Source of the DNA: Zhongshania sp.
GTDB lineage: Bacteria; Pseudomonadota; Gammaproteobacteria; Pseudomonadales; Spongiibacteraceae
DNA length: 64,000 bases
Direction: 5' to 3'
Assembly (NCBI RefSeq): GCF_029212375.1
Contig: NZ_JARGNU010000003.1
Span: forward strand, 124,001-188,000
Shown here: in pieces, positions 28,075-37,719 of the stretch
How positions within the stretch are numbered: position 1 is the first letter of the stretch
How the letters are laid out: each line of letters opens with the position of its first letter
Program-made: the position numbers and the translations under genes
The notes under the pieces: generated by a model
The model's input: the letters and a program-made list of their open reading frames with translations, nothing else
Database searches by the model: none
What the model was told of the DNA's origin: nothing

Positions 28075-29268
28075 ATGAATAGTCAAGTTGAAAGCATTGC
28101 GACGCCTGCTGGTCCGCAGGCAATTCCGTTTTATGTTGAAGATTTAATGGCTGCTGCACGGGCCGAAACAGGGCTTAGTGATTTTGGTGATTTAGGTTTT
28201 ACTACCGGCCTAGGCGTTTTATGCGAGTCGCTTCGGACTGAAGCGAATTTGCATGAGGGGGGTGTGATTGGCCAAGGGCAAGAGCTGTTGCGCTTATTGA
28301 TCAATCGTTTGCGCTATATCGACGATGTGAAAAAACATCCAGAAATTTTGCAAGAAAAAATCATCGCGCCAATCGTTGTTGCCGGTTTGCCGCGTACCGG
28401 CACCTCAAAATTGCAAAGAGTCATGTCCGGTGACCCTGGCGTGCAGCGTTTGGATGTGTGGCGCTTGTTAAACCCAGCGCCTTTCCCCGATGAAGAGGCG
28501 GGTAAGCCAGAAGGTCGGATTGCTTTTGCCAAAGTGGTTGAGGATACCTTTCGAACCCAGTTTCCAGGTTGGATGGCGCGCCACCCAATGGAAGCGGAAG
28601 AGCCTGATGAAGAATTATTTATTATGGAGATGTCTTTTGAATCGACGGTTTCCGCAATGCTCGCTCGTGCGCCAACATTCTTTGAATACTCAATGAACTG
28701 CGACCCGCGACCTACCTATAAAATTTTATTTGAAATGATGCAATATCTGCAGTGGCAAGATGGCGGCAGCAAGGGTCGGCCGTGGATTATGAAGTCGCCA
28801 GTGCATATTGGTTACATGGATATTCTTTTTGAATTTTTCCCCGATGCAACCGTTGTTCACTGTCATCGTGACCCGCTTAAAACCGTGCCGTCATTTGCCA
28901 CCACCATTCAAGAATTGCGTAAAACCAGTACCGATCAAATAGACCCAGTAGAAGTGGGGCATGAGTGGTTTGACTACTGGGCGCGGCTTACCGATCGCTA
29001 TCTTGCGGTGCGCGACAAGTTGCCCCTCGATCAAATTGTCGATGCAAAATTCGAAGAAATTTGCGACGACCCACTCGCCGTCATTAAACGAATTTATCAA
29101 AAAGCAGGCCGTGAATTAACGCCAGAGGCTATTGCAGGATGCACGGAATACGATAGCCGGCGCCCAGCAAATCACTGGGGTGAGTACAGCTACACCCTAG
29201 AGGAATATGGTTTGGATGCGCAGGAAATCAGAACACGTTTTGCCGAGTACCTAAAACTATTCCCTTAG
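28075..29268 (+). CDS. Sulfotransferase family protein
   Basis: The 397-residue protein has the PAPS-binding signatures of the Sulfotransfer_3 group: the 5'-phosphosulfate loop VAGLPRTGTSKL (about 101-112) and the 3'-phosphate segment HCHRDPLKTVPSFA (about 262-275). It lacks a signal peptide. Such proteins are numerous in mycobacteria and lipid- or steroid-degrading marine bacteria, where acceptors are mostly unknown. It starts an apparent operon with a DUF1214 gene (28 bases on) and an SDR gene. An AAGGATA ribosome site precedes the ATG. Confidence 0.85.
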   Translation: MNSQVESIATPAGPQAIPFYVEDLMAAARAETGLSDFGDLGFTTGLGVLCESLRTEANLHEGGVIGQGQELLRLLINRLRYIDDVKKHPEILQEKIIAPIVVAGLPRTGTSKLQRVMSGDPGVQRLDVWRLLNPAPFPDEEAGKPEGRIAFAKVVEDTFRTQFPGWMARHPMEAEEPDEELFIMEMSFESTVSAMLARAPTFFEYSMNCDPRPTYKILFEMMQYLQWQDGGSKGRPWIMKSPVHIGYMDILFEFFPDATVVHCHRDPLKTVPSFATTIQELRKTSTDQIDPVEVGHEWFDYWARLTDRYLAVRDKLPLDQIVDAKFEEICDDPLAVIKRIYQKAGRELTPEAIAGCTEYDSRRPANHWGEYSYTLEEYGLDAQEIRTRFAEYLKLFP

Positions 29269-29296
29269 TACTGACTGCTTACAGGAAGTATCGCTT

Positions 29297-30493
29297 ATGA
29301 ATAATGACACATTAGACGCTTGGCGAGATCTGGCGCCGATGTCGCTAGACACCCCAGAAATTTGGGATGCCTTTAGCGAGGCGGTTAATGGGCTGAAAAG
29401 CTTTGTTTGGGACGACCCCCGAATTGACAGTGAAATGGCGCGGGCAGAGGGCGTTCGTTACCTGACGCGTCTGCTTGCTGGTGCCATTCCAATGACCATG
29501 GAGGCGTGGAATCCAGATTATCCAAGTTTGTTTACCTTTTTGACATCGCGCATTCAGTATGGGCTTCCCGCTGCGGATGCCTGTTATCAATGGGCGGCGA
29601 TCCACGGCGATCACGTCTATCGCATCAAAGGCCAGCGCGGCAGTGCCCATATGTTGGATGTGGAATCCCGAGTAGGGCATTTTGCGCATATCAGCGGCTG
29701 GCAGCTGTGTGACCGGCGCGGCGATTTTGAAACTGATGACGACGGCAATATTGAAATTGTGTTGAGCCGAGAAGAGCAGCCAGGCAATTGGGTGAAAATT
29801 CCCGAAGGGCTCGGCGATATTGTGTTTCGCCAATACTTCTACGACTGGGATAAGGAAGCGCCCGCACGCTTGCAGATAAGCCGCGATGGCGCGCGTTATC
29901 CGGCACCAGCGATCAGCCCAGAGGCAATGGTAATGCGTACGCAGCTGCTTATTGATTGGCTAAAAAACCTACCAGCCTTCTTTGCGCAGCAGTTAAACAG
30001 CTATTACGCCGTGCCGACCAATACCATGATTATTGATGAAGTATCGATTGGTTGGGCTGATTTGCGTTATGGCAAGGCAGTTTACGAATGTGCTGAGGAT
30101 GAAGCGCTCATTATAGAAGTGGTGCCACCGCAGGCGACCTATTGGAGCATTCAGCTATACAGCCAGTACTGGGATGCACGGGACTGGAACCTGCGGCAAA
30201 CCTCAATTAATGGTCATCAGGCTCAATTTAATAATGATGGCGTTTTTTGTGCAGTTATTTCCCACACAGATCCCGGTGTTGCCAATTGGCTTGATGCCGC
30301 CAAGCACGCCACGGGTTTGCTGTCGCTGCGTTACTTTAGGGCTGAAACCCTGCCTGTACCATCGATTCGGAGAGTTAAGTTGGCTGAGCTTGCGAATGCC
30401 CTAGCGCCTAATTGTCCAACCGTCTCCGCAGATGAACGCAGCGAGCTGCTGCGCAAGCGAGCAGAAGCTGTTGTGCGCCGAGGCTGCTTATAA
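29297..30493 (+). CDS. DUF1214-domain protein
   Basis: The 398-residue protein has no signal peptide. Its C-terminal half (about 265-370) resembles DUF1214: it includes YWSIQLYSQYWDARDWNLRQ and a late SLRYFRAETLPVPSIRRVKL segment. The N-terminal part has an acidic, aromatic-rich region without a family I recognise. It lies between the sulfotransferase and SDR genes, suggesting one pathway, but the reaction is unknown. Confidence 0.7.
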   Translation: MNNDTLDAWRDLAPMSLDTPEIWDAFSEAVNGLKSFVWDDPRIDSEMARAEGVRYLTRLLAGAIPMTMEAWNPDYPSLFTFLTSRIQYGLPAADACYQWAAIHGDHVYRIKGQRGSAHMLDVESRVGHFAHISGWQLCDRRGDFETDDDGNIEIVLSREEQPGNWVKIPEGLGDIVFRQYFYDWDKEAPARLQISRDGARYPAPAISPEAMVMRTQLLIDWLKNLPAFFAQQLNSYYAVPTNTMIIDEVSIGWADLRYGKAVYECAEDEALIIEVVPPQATYWSIQLYSQYWDARDWNLRQTSINGHQAQFNNDGVFCAVISHTDPGVANWLDAAKHATGLLSLRYFRAETLPVPSIRRVKLAELANALAPNCPTVSADERSELLRKRAEAVVRRGCL

Positions 30494-30573
30494 ATTGATA
30501 TTTTGCTAGTGAAGTGTCACGGCGATGTCGTGGCGCATTTATTTTCAGAAAATAATGAATAAAGGAAAATACT

Positions 30574-31350
30574 ATGTCTTACATCGAAAATATGTTTTCA
30601 AACCAAGGTAAGGTCGCGCTGGTCACTGGGTCCGGCAGTGGCATGGGCGTCGCGTTTGCGCACGCGCTGGCTAAGTCGGGTGCCAAGGTGATTTGTGCGG
30701 CGCGGCGCTTAGATAAGGTGCAGCAAGTTGCCGATGAAATTAATGCGGCGGGGGGTACAGCTGCAGCACTCGCCCTGGATATTGGCGACACTGAGAGCGT
30801 AACGAATGTGTTTAATTGTGCTGAAGAAGTATTCGGCACAGTCGACATTTTGGTCAATAACGCGGGCCAAATTCAGTTTAAACCCTTTCCTGATATTGAT
30901 GATGAAGAGTGGATAAATCTGCTTAATGTGAACCTGACTGGCACGATGCGTATGGCGCGGGAATTCTCTAAGCGCTTAATTGCACTCGATAAGGCGGGGA
31001 GCATTATTAACGTAACCTCGGTCACCGGTATGCAAACCCTTAAAAACGTACCTTGCTATGGCAGTGTTAAAGCGGCTCTGAATCAATTAACCAAGCAGAT
31101 AGCTGCGGATTTATTCGACACTAAAATTCGCTGCAATGCCATTGCGCCGGGCTATTTCATGACTGAAATGGTGGATTGGTATTTTGAAACTGAACAGGGC
31201 CAAGCCGAAGTCGCGCGGCTGCCATCTAAGCGTATTGGCGATGTTAAAGAGCTAGAAGGCGCGCTGTTACTGCTTAGCAGTCAGGCCTCAAGCTTTATTA
31301 ACGGGGCAGTGTTGCCGGTTGATTATGGCCACAGTGTTTTATTGGCGTAA
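30574..31350 (+). CDS. Short-chain dehydrogenase/reductase
   Basis: The 258-residue enzyme has a glycine-rich NAD(P) motif TGSGSGMG (about 19-26), NNAG, a catalytic serine in VTSVTG and the YGSVK catalytic pair, with the C-terminal NGAVLPVDYGHS. It is classed as an SDR acting on an alcohol or ketone; the substrate is unknown. It follows the DUF1214 gene after 80 bases with an AAAGGAAA ribosome site and ends at a bidirectional terminator. Confidence 0.88.
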   Translation: MSYIENMFSNQGKVALVTGSGSGMGVAFAHALAKSGAKVICAARRLDKVQQVADEINAAGGTAAALALDIGDTESVTNVFNCAEEVFGTVDILVNNAGQIQFKPFPDIDDEEWINLLNVNLTGTMRMAREFSKRLIALDKAGSIINVTSVTGMQTLKNVPCYGSVKAALNQLTKQIAADLFDTKIRCNAIAPGYFMTEMVDWYFETEQGQAEVARLPSKRIGDVKELEGALLLLSSQASSFINGAVLPVDYGHSVLLA

Positions 31351-31368
31351 TCGAATAATAAAGCGCAT

Positions 31369-31397
31369 AAAAAAGGGCAGCCTGAGCTGCCCTTTTT
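31369..31397. terminator. Bidirectional terminator between SDR and ETF-QO genes
   Basis: AAAAGGGCAGC (31371-31381) pairs with GCTGCCCTTTT around a CTGA loop. An A-run before and a T-run after let it end both the plus-strand SDR message and the minus-strand ETF-QO message. Confidence 0.9.
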
Positions 31398-31410
31398 ACG
31401 TTTTACGTAC

Positions 31411-33066
31411 TCACATATTTGGGTAGTTGGGGCCGCCGAGGCCTTCTGGTGTTACCCAAATAATATTTTGCGCCGGATCTTTAATGTCGCAGGTTTTGCA
31501 GTGCACGCAGTTCTGGCCATTGATCTGGAACTTAGGAGTGCCTTCTGCATCCTCAACAACTTCATATACGCCAGCAGGGCAGTAGCGCTGCGCTGGTTCT
31601 GCGTATTTTGGTAAATTGTCGCGGATTGGCAGCTCTGGATCTTTTAAGGTCAGGTGGCAGGGCTGATCTTCCTCGTGGTTGGTATTTGATAGAAATACCG
31701 AGGTCAGGCGGTCAAAGGTGATTTTGTTATCTGGCTTGGGGTAGGTAATTTTCTTGCATTCTGCCGCCGGCTTCATCTCGGCGTGATCGGGGTGATCGTC
31801 GCCCAGGGTCCAAGGCAATTTACCATTAAACAAATTAATGTCGACAAAGGCGTAAGCAGAGCCCAAGAAGTTGCCCCATTTGTGCTGGGCTGGGCCAAAG
31901 TTGCGCTGATCGTGCAGCTCTTTATAAACAGAAGACTTTTCAAATTCTGTGGTGTATTCACCCAGCTCTCGGCCAGTTGCTTCGTTTTCAGTGATGGCTT
32001 TATGAACTACTTCTGCGGCGATCATGCCAGATTTCATGGCGGTGTGACTGCCTTTGATCTTGGCAAAGTTAAGGGTGCCGGCGTCACAGCCAATCAATAA
32101 ACCGCCTGGGAAGGTCATTTTAGGTAGTGACTGCAAGCCGCCTTTGGCAATGGCGCGGGCGCCGTAAGAAATACGCTCGCCGCCTTCCAGGTATTGCATA
32201 ACGGTAGGGTGCTTTTTAAAGCGCTGAAATTCTTCAAAGGGCGACAAATAAGGGTTGTCATAGCAAAGGTCGGTAATCAGACCAATCGACACTTGATTGT
32301 CTTCAATATGATAGAGGAAGCTGCCACCAGCGGCGCCATTTTCAGCCAGGGGCCAGCCCGCGGCGTGCATAACCTTGCCTTCTTCGTGCTTGGCGGGGTC
32401 GATTTTCCACAGCTCTTTAATACCCAAGCCATAGTGCTGGGGATCTTTACCTGCGTTTAGGTCAAACTTCTCCATTAGGCGTTTGCCGAGGTGGCCACGG
32501 CAGCCTTCTGCAAATAGGGTGTATTTGGCGTGTAATTCCATGCCTGGCATATAGCTGTCTTTCTCGCTGCCGTCAGCCGCAATACCCATATCGCCGGTGA
32601 CAACGCCTTTTACGCTGCCGTCTTCATGGAATAGTACATCTGACGCGGCGAAACCTGGGTAAATTTCAGCGCCCATGCCTTCGGCTTGTTCGGCCATCCA
32701 GCGGCACAAATTGCCTAGGCTAATAATATAATTGCCTTCGTTGTGCATGGTTTTGGGCACAGCAAAGCCCGGTACCTTGATCGCTTTTTCGGCACTGGTC
32801 ATATAATAAATGTCGTCGCCAGTGACGGGGGTATTCAGTGGAGCGCCTTTTTCTTTCCAGTCGGGGAATAGCTCGTTCAGCGCTGTAGGTTCGAAAACCG
32901 CACCAGAGAGAATGTGGGCACCAACCTCAGAGCCTTTTTCAACAACACAGACACTGATGTCTTTGCCGGTGCTTTCGCTCAATTGACGGATTCTACAAGC
33001 TGCCGCTAATCCGGCGGGGCCAGCCCCAACGATCAGGACATCAAATTCCATTGATTCGCGTTCCAC
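31411..33066 (-). CDS. Electron-transfer flavoprotein-ubiquinone oxidoreductase
   Basis: ETF-QO passes electrons from reduced ETF to the quinone pool at the inner membrane. The protein begins with MEFDVLIVGAGPAGLAAACR, the FAD motif, and ends with a ferredoxin-like 4Fe-4S site (RYCPAGVYE, then CVHCKTCDIKDP). I chose GTG at 33066 (551 residues) because AGGAG lies seven bases upstream and the N-terminus VERESMEFDV then aligns with the Pseudomonas protein; a longer ATG at 33096 lacks a ribosome site. It is divergent to etfBA and, with fadBA, links beta-oxidation to respiration. Confidence 0.95.
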   Translation of the reverse strand: MERESMEFDVLIVGAGPAGLAAACRIRQLSESTGKDISVCVVEKGSEVGAHILSGAVFEPTALNELFPDWKEKGAPLNTPVTGDDIYYMTSAEKAIKVPGFAVPKTMHNEGNYIISLGNLCRWMAEQAEGMGAEIYPGFAASDVLFHEDGSVKGVVTGDMGIAADGSEKDSYMPGMELHAKYTLFAEGCRGHLGKRLMEKFDLNAGKDPQHYGLGIKELWKIDPAKHEEGKVMHAAGWPLAENGAAGGSFLYHIEDNQVSIGLITDLCYDNPYLSPFEEFQRFKKHPTVMQYLEGGERISYGARAIAKGGLQSLPKMTFPGGLLIGCDAGTLNFAKIKGSHTAMKSGMIAAEVVHKAITENEATGRELGEYTTEFEKSSVYKELHDQRNFGPAQHKWGNFLGSAYAFVDINLFNGKLPWTLGDDHPDHAEMKPAAECKKITYPKPDNKITFDRLTSVFLSNTNHEEDQPCHLTLKDPELPIRDNLPKYAEPAQRYCPAGVYEVVEDAEGTPKFQINGQNCVHCKTCDIKDPAQNIIWVTPEGLGGPNYPNM

Positions 33067-33451
33067 AGACGTTCTCCTATGTATGCTAAGTAGCATTGCC
33101 CTTTAATGGGGCGATTTGTGGCTAATTAAAACGACAAATTATAAAACCAAGGGCTTTAAAACGCTACTTTAAGCGTAGTTTAATTATAAATGTTTTATGT
33201 TAAATGGAATTCGCTGTGTTATAAAAATCTATTTAATTACAATGAGTTGCTAATTTCGGTAACTATTATAGTTAGCAGGCGTATAGACAGTATTTGTGTT
33301 GTGAATACCCTACTTTTATTGACCTTAGGGCGTATACGCGTCAATATAACCGCGCTTTTTACCGAGGCATTGTCTGCTTGGATCTGATTACAGATTCGCT
33401 GCGTAGGGACAATAGCCATTTCATTCCATTTACGCGAGTACTGGGGAATCC
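33067..33451. promoter_or_regulatory. Divergent control region between ETF-QO and etfBA
   Basis: No gene is seen in these 385 bases. Palindromes include AACTAT-T-ATAGTT at 33261-33273, near the ETF-QO side, and GCGTATACGC at 33330-33339, which lies inside the spacer of the putative etfB promoter (33320-33350). This arrangement fits a repressor site, but the regulator is unknown. Confidence 0.5.
33320..33350 (+). promoter_or_regulatory. Putative etfBA promoter with internal operator
   Basis: TTGACC (33320-33325) and TATAAC (33345-33350) with a 19-base spacer containing the palindrome GCGTATACGC. The start point would be near 33357. Confidence 0.5.
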
Positions 33452-34201
33452 ATGAAGGTTCTGGTTGCTGTCAAACGAGTAGTTGACTACAACGTAAAAG
33501 TGCGTCCGAAGTCGGACGGCACAGGCGTTGATCTGAATAATGTCAAAATGGCCATAAACCCATTTTGTGAAATTGCGATTGAAGAAGCTGTTCGCCTGAA
33601 AGAGAAAGGCGTAGTGACTGAGATTGTTGCTGTGTCTATCGGCGCAAAAGTCAGTCAGGAGCAGATTCGTACCGCTCTAGCACTGGGTGCTGATCGCGGT
33701 ATTCTGGTAGAAACTGACGTAGAAGTTCAGCCCCTGGCAATTGCCAAGCTGCTGAAAGCCGTTTGCGACAAAGAACAGCCACAGATGGTTATTCTTGGCA
33801 AGCAGGCAATTGATGGCGATAACAATCAGACTGGCCAGATGCTGGCTGCCTTAACCGGCATGTCTCAGGGCACGTTTGCCTCTGAGGTTGTGGTTGACGG
33901 CGACAGCGTTACGGTAACTCGTGAAGTTGATAGCGGTTCACAGGTTGTTAAATTGTCACTGCCTGCGGTAATCACTACCGATTTGCGCTTAAACGAGCCT
34001 CGTTATGCTTCACTGCCTAACATTATGAAGGCCAAGAAAAAGCCAATGGATGTGATGACACCTGAAGAATTGGGTGTGGACGTCACTCCTCGCGTTACTA
34101 CTTTGAAAGTAGAGCCGCCAGCAGAACGTCAAGCTGGTATTAAGGTTGCGGATGTCGCTGAACTTGTTGATAAGCTGAAAAACGAGGCGAAGGTAATCTG
34201 A
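33452..34201 (+). CDS. etfB: Electron-transfer flavoprotein subunit beta
   Basis: EtfB pairs with EtfA to carry electrons from acyl-CoA and other dehydrogenases to ETF-QO. The 249-residue protein shows [18 protein letters not shown] and the family signature [19 protein letters not shown]. It overlaps etfA by one base (TGATG), so the two are translated together. A GGGGAAT sequence precedes the ATG. Confidence 0.96.
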   Translation: MKVLVAVKRVVDYNVKVRPKSDGTGVDLNNVKMAINPFCEIAIEEAVRLKEKGVVTEIVAVSIGAKVSQEQIRTALALGADRGILVETDVEVQPLAIAKLLKAVCDKEQPQMVILGKQAIDGDNNQTGQMLAALTGMSQGTFASEVVVDGDSVTVTREVDSGSQVVKLSLPAVITTDLRLNEPRYASLPNIMKAKKKPMDVMTPEELGVDVTPRVTTLKVEPPAERQAGIKVADVAELVDKLKNEAKVI

Positions 34202-35130
34202 TGAGTATTTTAATTCTTGCAGAACACGATAACGCCTCTATTAAAGGCGCTACGCTAAATACAGTTGCCGCTGCTAAAGCAATTGGTGGCGACATTGTAG
34301 TACTGGTTGCGGGCGAAGCTTGTAGTGCAGCCGCAGAAGCTGCTGCAAAAATTGACGGCGTTAGCAAAGTGCTGGTTGCCGACAATGCTGCTTATGGCCA
34401 CCAGTTGGCAGAAAACGTCAGCTTGCTGGTTGCCGAGCTTGGTAAAGACTTTAGCCACATTCTGGCACCTGCTTCAACCTCGGGTAAAAACACTCTGCCA
34501 CGCGCAGCGGCTTTGCTCGATGTAGCGCAGATCTCCGAAATTATCTCTGTAGAAAGCGCCGATACCTTCAAGCGCCCAATCTACGCTGGTAACGTTATTG
34601 CCACAGTGCAATCGTCTGACGCCATTAAGGTGATCACCGTGCGTACTACTGCGTTTGACGCTGTTTCTGCCGAAGGCGGCAGTGCAACAGTTGAAGCCGT
34701 TGCCAGCGCGCACGATGCAGGTACGTCTAGCTATGTTCGCGAAGAAGTTGCGAAAAGTGACCGTCCTGAACTGACTGCCGCAAGCATTGTTGTCTCTGGT
34801 GGTCGCGGTATGCAAAATGGCGACAACTTTGCCATGCTGTACTCGCTAGCCGACAAGCTCGGCGCTGCTGTTGGTGCGTCACGCGCCGCAGTTGATGCCG
34901 GCTTTGTACCCAACGATATGCAGGTTGGTCAAACGGGTAAAATCGTTGCACCAGACCTGTACATCGCTATCGGTATTTCTGGTGCGATCCAGCATTTGGC
35001 TGGTATGAAAGACTCTAAAGTCATTGTTGCTATCAACAAAGACGAAGATGCACCTATCTTCCAAGTCGCAGACTATGGTCTGGTTGCCGACTTGTTTAAT
35101 GCGGTACCTGAGCTTGATTCCAGCCTATAA
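34201..35130 (+). CDS. etfA: Electron-transfer flavoprotein subunit alpha
   Basis: EtfA binds the FAD cofactor of the heterodimer. The 309 residues contain [12 protein letters not shown] and the C-terminal FAD signature reading [20 protein letters not shown], followed by [18 protein letters not shown]. Length and motifs are normal. It follows etfB directly and ends in a strong terminator. Confidence 0.97.
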   Translation: MSILILAEHDNASIKGATLNTVAAAKAIGGDIVVLVAGEACSAAAEAAAKIDGVSKVLVADNAAYGHQLAENVSLLVAELGKDFSHILAPASTSGKNTLPRAAALLDVAQISEIISVESADTFKRPIYAGNVIATVQSSDAIKVITVRTTAFDAVSAEGGSATVEAVASAHDAGTSSYVREEVAKSDRPELTAASIVVSGGRGMQNGDNFAMLYSLADKLGAAVGASRAAVDAGFVPNDMQVGQTGKIVAPDLYIAIGISGAIQHLAGMKDSKVIVAINKDEDAPIFQVADYGLVADLFNAVPELDSSL

Positions 35131-35146
35131 ACTGTAATTAGCTCGT

Positions 35147-35175
35147 AAAAAGCCCGGCTCTGCCGGGTTTTTTTT
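35147..35175 (+). terminator. Rho-independent terminator of etfBA
   Basis: AAAAAGCCCGGC (35147-35158) pairs with GCCGGGTTTTT (35162 on), with a 3-base loop and eight T residues. Confidence 0.93.
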
Positions 35176-35312
35176 CGCCTGCTGATTCTCACGTCTGTTT
35201 CTTTAGGCAAGGAATCATTGCGGGTAATACTTGTCTGGTTTATTACAAAATGTAAAGCTGGCTTTAGATTGATACTGGTCAGGTGTTATTGGATCTCAAT
35301 GAGGGAAGGAAT

Positions 35313-35882
35313 ATGAAGCAATTGGTGTGTGTATTAGCGCTGGCCTTACAAGTTGGCGCACTTAACGCGATGGACTTGCAGGCCGATAGTTCAAAGCTGA
35401 GCTTTGTTACAATTAAAAATGACGCCGTTGCCGAAGTAATGAGTTTCTCAGAGCTGTCTGGCAAAATTGATCCGGCCACCGGCGCTGCAGAGATTAACGT
35501 TGATTTAAAAAGTGTGGTGAGTGGCGTTGGTATTCGCGACAAGCGTTTGCGGGAACAACTCTTTGAAACCGATCGTTTTCCGGTCGCTAAGTACACCACC
35601 AACATCGATATGGCGCAGTTAAATAAACTGCAAGTTGGCGAGCAGTTGGCCACGAGTTTAACTGGCGACTTGAGCATGCACGGTGCTAGCGCAGCACTGA
35701 ACTTTGATGTTGTTATTAGCAAACGCAGTGACGGCGCATTTCACGCCGCAACGGTAGCGCCAGCATTGATTAATGCTAAGTCTTACGAATTGCTTGCTGG
35801 TGTAGGCAAATTGCGCACAATGGCGGGTCTTGCGAGTATTGGCTTGATGTATCCGGTGACATTTTCGGTAGTCTTCAAGTAG
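35313..35882 (+). CDS. YceI-family periplasmic lipid-binding protein
   Basis: From the ATG at 35313, which follows a GGAAGGA ribosome site, the product has 189 residues with a signal peptide of about 19 residues (KQLVCVLALALQVGALNA). The mature part resembles the YceI lipocalin-like fold: DSSKLSFVTIKNDAV at the front, then IRDKRLREQLFETDRFPVAKY. Family members bind isoprenoid or other lipids in the periplasm. It stands alone between etfA and a convergent antiporter gene. Confidence 0.82.
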   Translation: MKQLVCVLALALQVGALNAMDLQADSSKLSFVTIKNDAVAEVMSFSELSGKIDPATGAAEINVDLKSVVSGVGIRDKRLREQLFETDRFPVAKYTTNIDMAQLNKLQVGEQLATSLTGDLSMHGASAALNFDVVISKRSDGAFHAATVAPALINAKSYELLAGVGKLRTMAGLASIGLMYPVTFSVVFK

Positions 35883-35915
35883 CAGCACGTTAAAACGGCG
35901 TCTTACGTTGCGGCG

Positions 35916-37082
35916 CTAATCCCGCCGCAACTTGTCAGAAATACCAATCGGCGTAGGGTAGTTTAAAACCACGATATAAGACGACACCACAAAGCTGATA
36001 ATGGCCGTAGCCTGAATTAGATGCGACGCCTCACGGCCGATTAAGGCCATCTCTGTAGCAACATAGGCAATGAGTAGCGAAAACTCGCTAATTTGGCCCA
36101 TTCTAAAACCCAAATCCCAAGCCAGTTTTTTAGTTTCACTCATGCCGTGGATTAAGTAGCGGAAAATAACCGGTTTGAGCCCCAGCACCAGCGCGGCAAG
36201 AATAGATGCCGGTACAATAATTTCGCTCAGCAAGCCCAAGTCGAAACGCGCCCCCAGTGAAAAGAAAAACAGAATCAGGAAAAAATCCCGCAGCGGTTTA
36301 AGGCTTATCGCGATGTATTGGGATATCGGGCTGGTCGCAAGGCTAATACCACCAAGAAACGCGCCTATTTCAGCAGATAAGCCTAGGGCATGGGCGGCTT
36401 CCGTCATACCTAAGCACCAGCCGATGGCGAGCAGAAAAATATACTCGTGAAAGCGGTCAAAGCGGCTTAGCAGCGGCAGCAAAATAAAACGTACCGCTAA
36501 AAACGCAAAAGCAACCAAAGCGGGCAGGGCGATGAGGGCTTTAAAGAGGTTTGTGCCAGAAAACTCCCCAAGGCTCATGCTGAATAGAATCATTAGCACA
36601 AAGATCGCGATTAAATCCTGTAGCAGTAACAAACCGACCATCAGCTCACCAGTGCGGCGGTGGTGTAAGGCGGTAGTTGGCAGCAGTTTAATACCAATAA
36701 TCGTGCTGGAAAACATCATGGCGGCGCCAACCACCAAGCATTCATTACTGTTAAAGCCAAAGCTGGCGGCGAGGGTGTAGCCTATTAAGGCAAAGGCCAA
36801 AGAGCTAATAAGGGCGACTACCGTGGCCTTTTTAAGTGTGCTCAGCAGCGCCTTGGGCTGCATGTCTAGGCCGAGTAAAAATAGCAAAAAGATAATGCCG
36901 AACTCGGCAATCTCGGCTAGCAGCTTTACGTCTGTTACCCAGCCAGTGCCGTGGGGGCCAATAATGGCGCCGAGGGCGATATAGGCAATGAGTAGCGGTT
37001 GACGAGTGAATAGGGCGATTGAGGCGAGAACGGCCGCGCCACTAAATATTAGGAAAAACGACGATGTTAAACTCGCTTCCAC
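35916..37082 (-). CDS. CPA2-family cation:proton antiporter (Kef-type)
   Basis: The 388-residue protein is almost entirely hydrophobic, with ten or more membrane segments, and has the Na/H-exchanger layout: GAIIGPHGTGW, EFGIIFLLFLLGLDM and LLLQDLIAIFVLMILF, with the transport aspartate in the QDL motif. It lacks the C-terminal TrkA-N domain found in full KefB/KefC. Likely a K+/H+ or Na+/H+ antiporter; the ion is not deducible. Confidence 0.82.
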   Translation of the reverse strand: MEASLTSSFFLIFSGAAVLASIALFTRQPLLIAYIALGAIIGPHGTGWVTDVKLLAEIAEFGIIFLLFLLGLDMQPKALLSTLKKATVVALISSLAFALIGYTLAASFGFNSNECLVVGAAMMFSSTIIGIKLLPTTALHHRRTGELMVGLLLLQDLIAIFVLMILFSMSLGEFSGTNLFKALIALPALVAFAFLAVRFILLPLLSRFDRFHEYIFLLAIGWCLGMTEAAHALGLSAEIGAFLGGISLATSPISQYIAISLKPLRDFFLILFFFSLGARFDLGLLSEIIVPASILAALVLGLKPVIFRYLIHGMSETKKLAWDLGFRMGQISEFSLLIAYVATEMALIGREASHLIQATAIISFVVSSYIVVLNYPTPIGISDKLRRD

Positions 37083-37239
37083 GGCTTAAACCTCTTGGCG
37101 GGGCGGGTGAAACTTCATAATCACATAAGCGCGCGTGGCTAAACAATAGGCGCGTAGATTATTGGGGTTTATAAAGTCGAGACGTATAAAGCAAAATGCC
37201 GCCAATGGAGGCGGCATTTTGCAGGCTAGCCCGCTGCGC

Positions 37240-37719
37240 TTAGCGGCGGCGAAAGATCGGCAGGCTTTGATCTATTGAGGGCTGGTAGGCATCGCTAAAA
37301 TCATTAAAGCTGGCCAGTGCCTCGTCAAGTTCGTCGCTTTGCAGCGCAAAACTATTGAAGCCGCAGCGCTTAAGGAAATACAGCTGGTCCCGCATAAAGT
37401 CGCCAATCGCGCGCAACTCGCCGTTAAAACCGTGCTGTTCGCGCAATTCGCGACCATAGCTAAAACCGCGACCATCGGCAAACTTGGGGAAGTCTACCGC
37501 AATCAGCGCAAAGCTATTAATGTCGGCGCCCAAAAGTTTGGGGGACTGGTCGCTCGCTAAAAATACCGCGATACCACCAAGTGCCAGCAGTGCATCTTTA
37601 TGTGCTTGCCACAGGCTTAAAGGCACGATGACGCCGCCGGTAGTAGGCAGGTTTTCGGTGTCGCGCCAAACCTGCCAGCTATCCTCAACAACATTGAGGT
37701 CTTTAATAATCTTAGGCAT
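37240..37719 (-). CDS. DUF934 protein associated with sulfite reductase
   Basis: The 159-residue protein belongs to DUF934, encoded next to cysI in Pseudomonas and relatives. SFALIAVDFPKFADGRGFSY and YFLKRCGFNSFAL are typical. I chose ATG at 37719, which has AAGGAG seven bases upstream; a GTG two codons earlier is possible. It overlaps the cysI end by 8 bases, so the two are coupled. A role in sulfite or sulfate reduction is inferred from this linkage. Confidence 0.85.
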   Translation of the reverse strand: MPKIIKDLNVVEDSWQVWRDTENLPTTGGVIVPLSLWQAHKDALLALGGIAVFLASDQSPKLLGADINSFALIAVDFPKFADGRGFSYGRELREQHGFNGELRAIGDFMRDQLYFLKRCGFNSFALQSDELDEALASFNDFSDAYQPSIDQSLPIFRRR

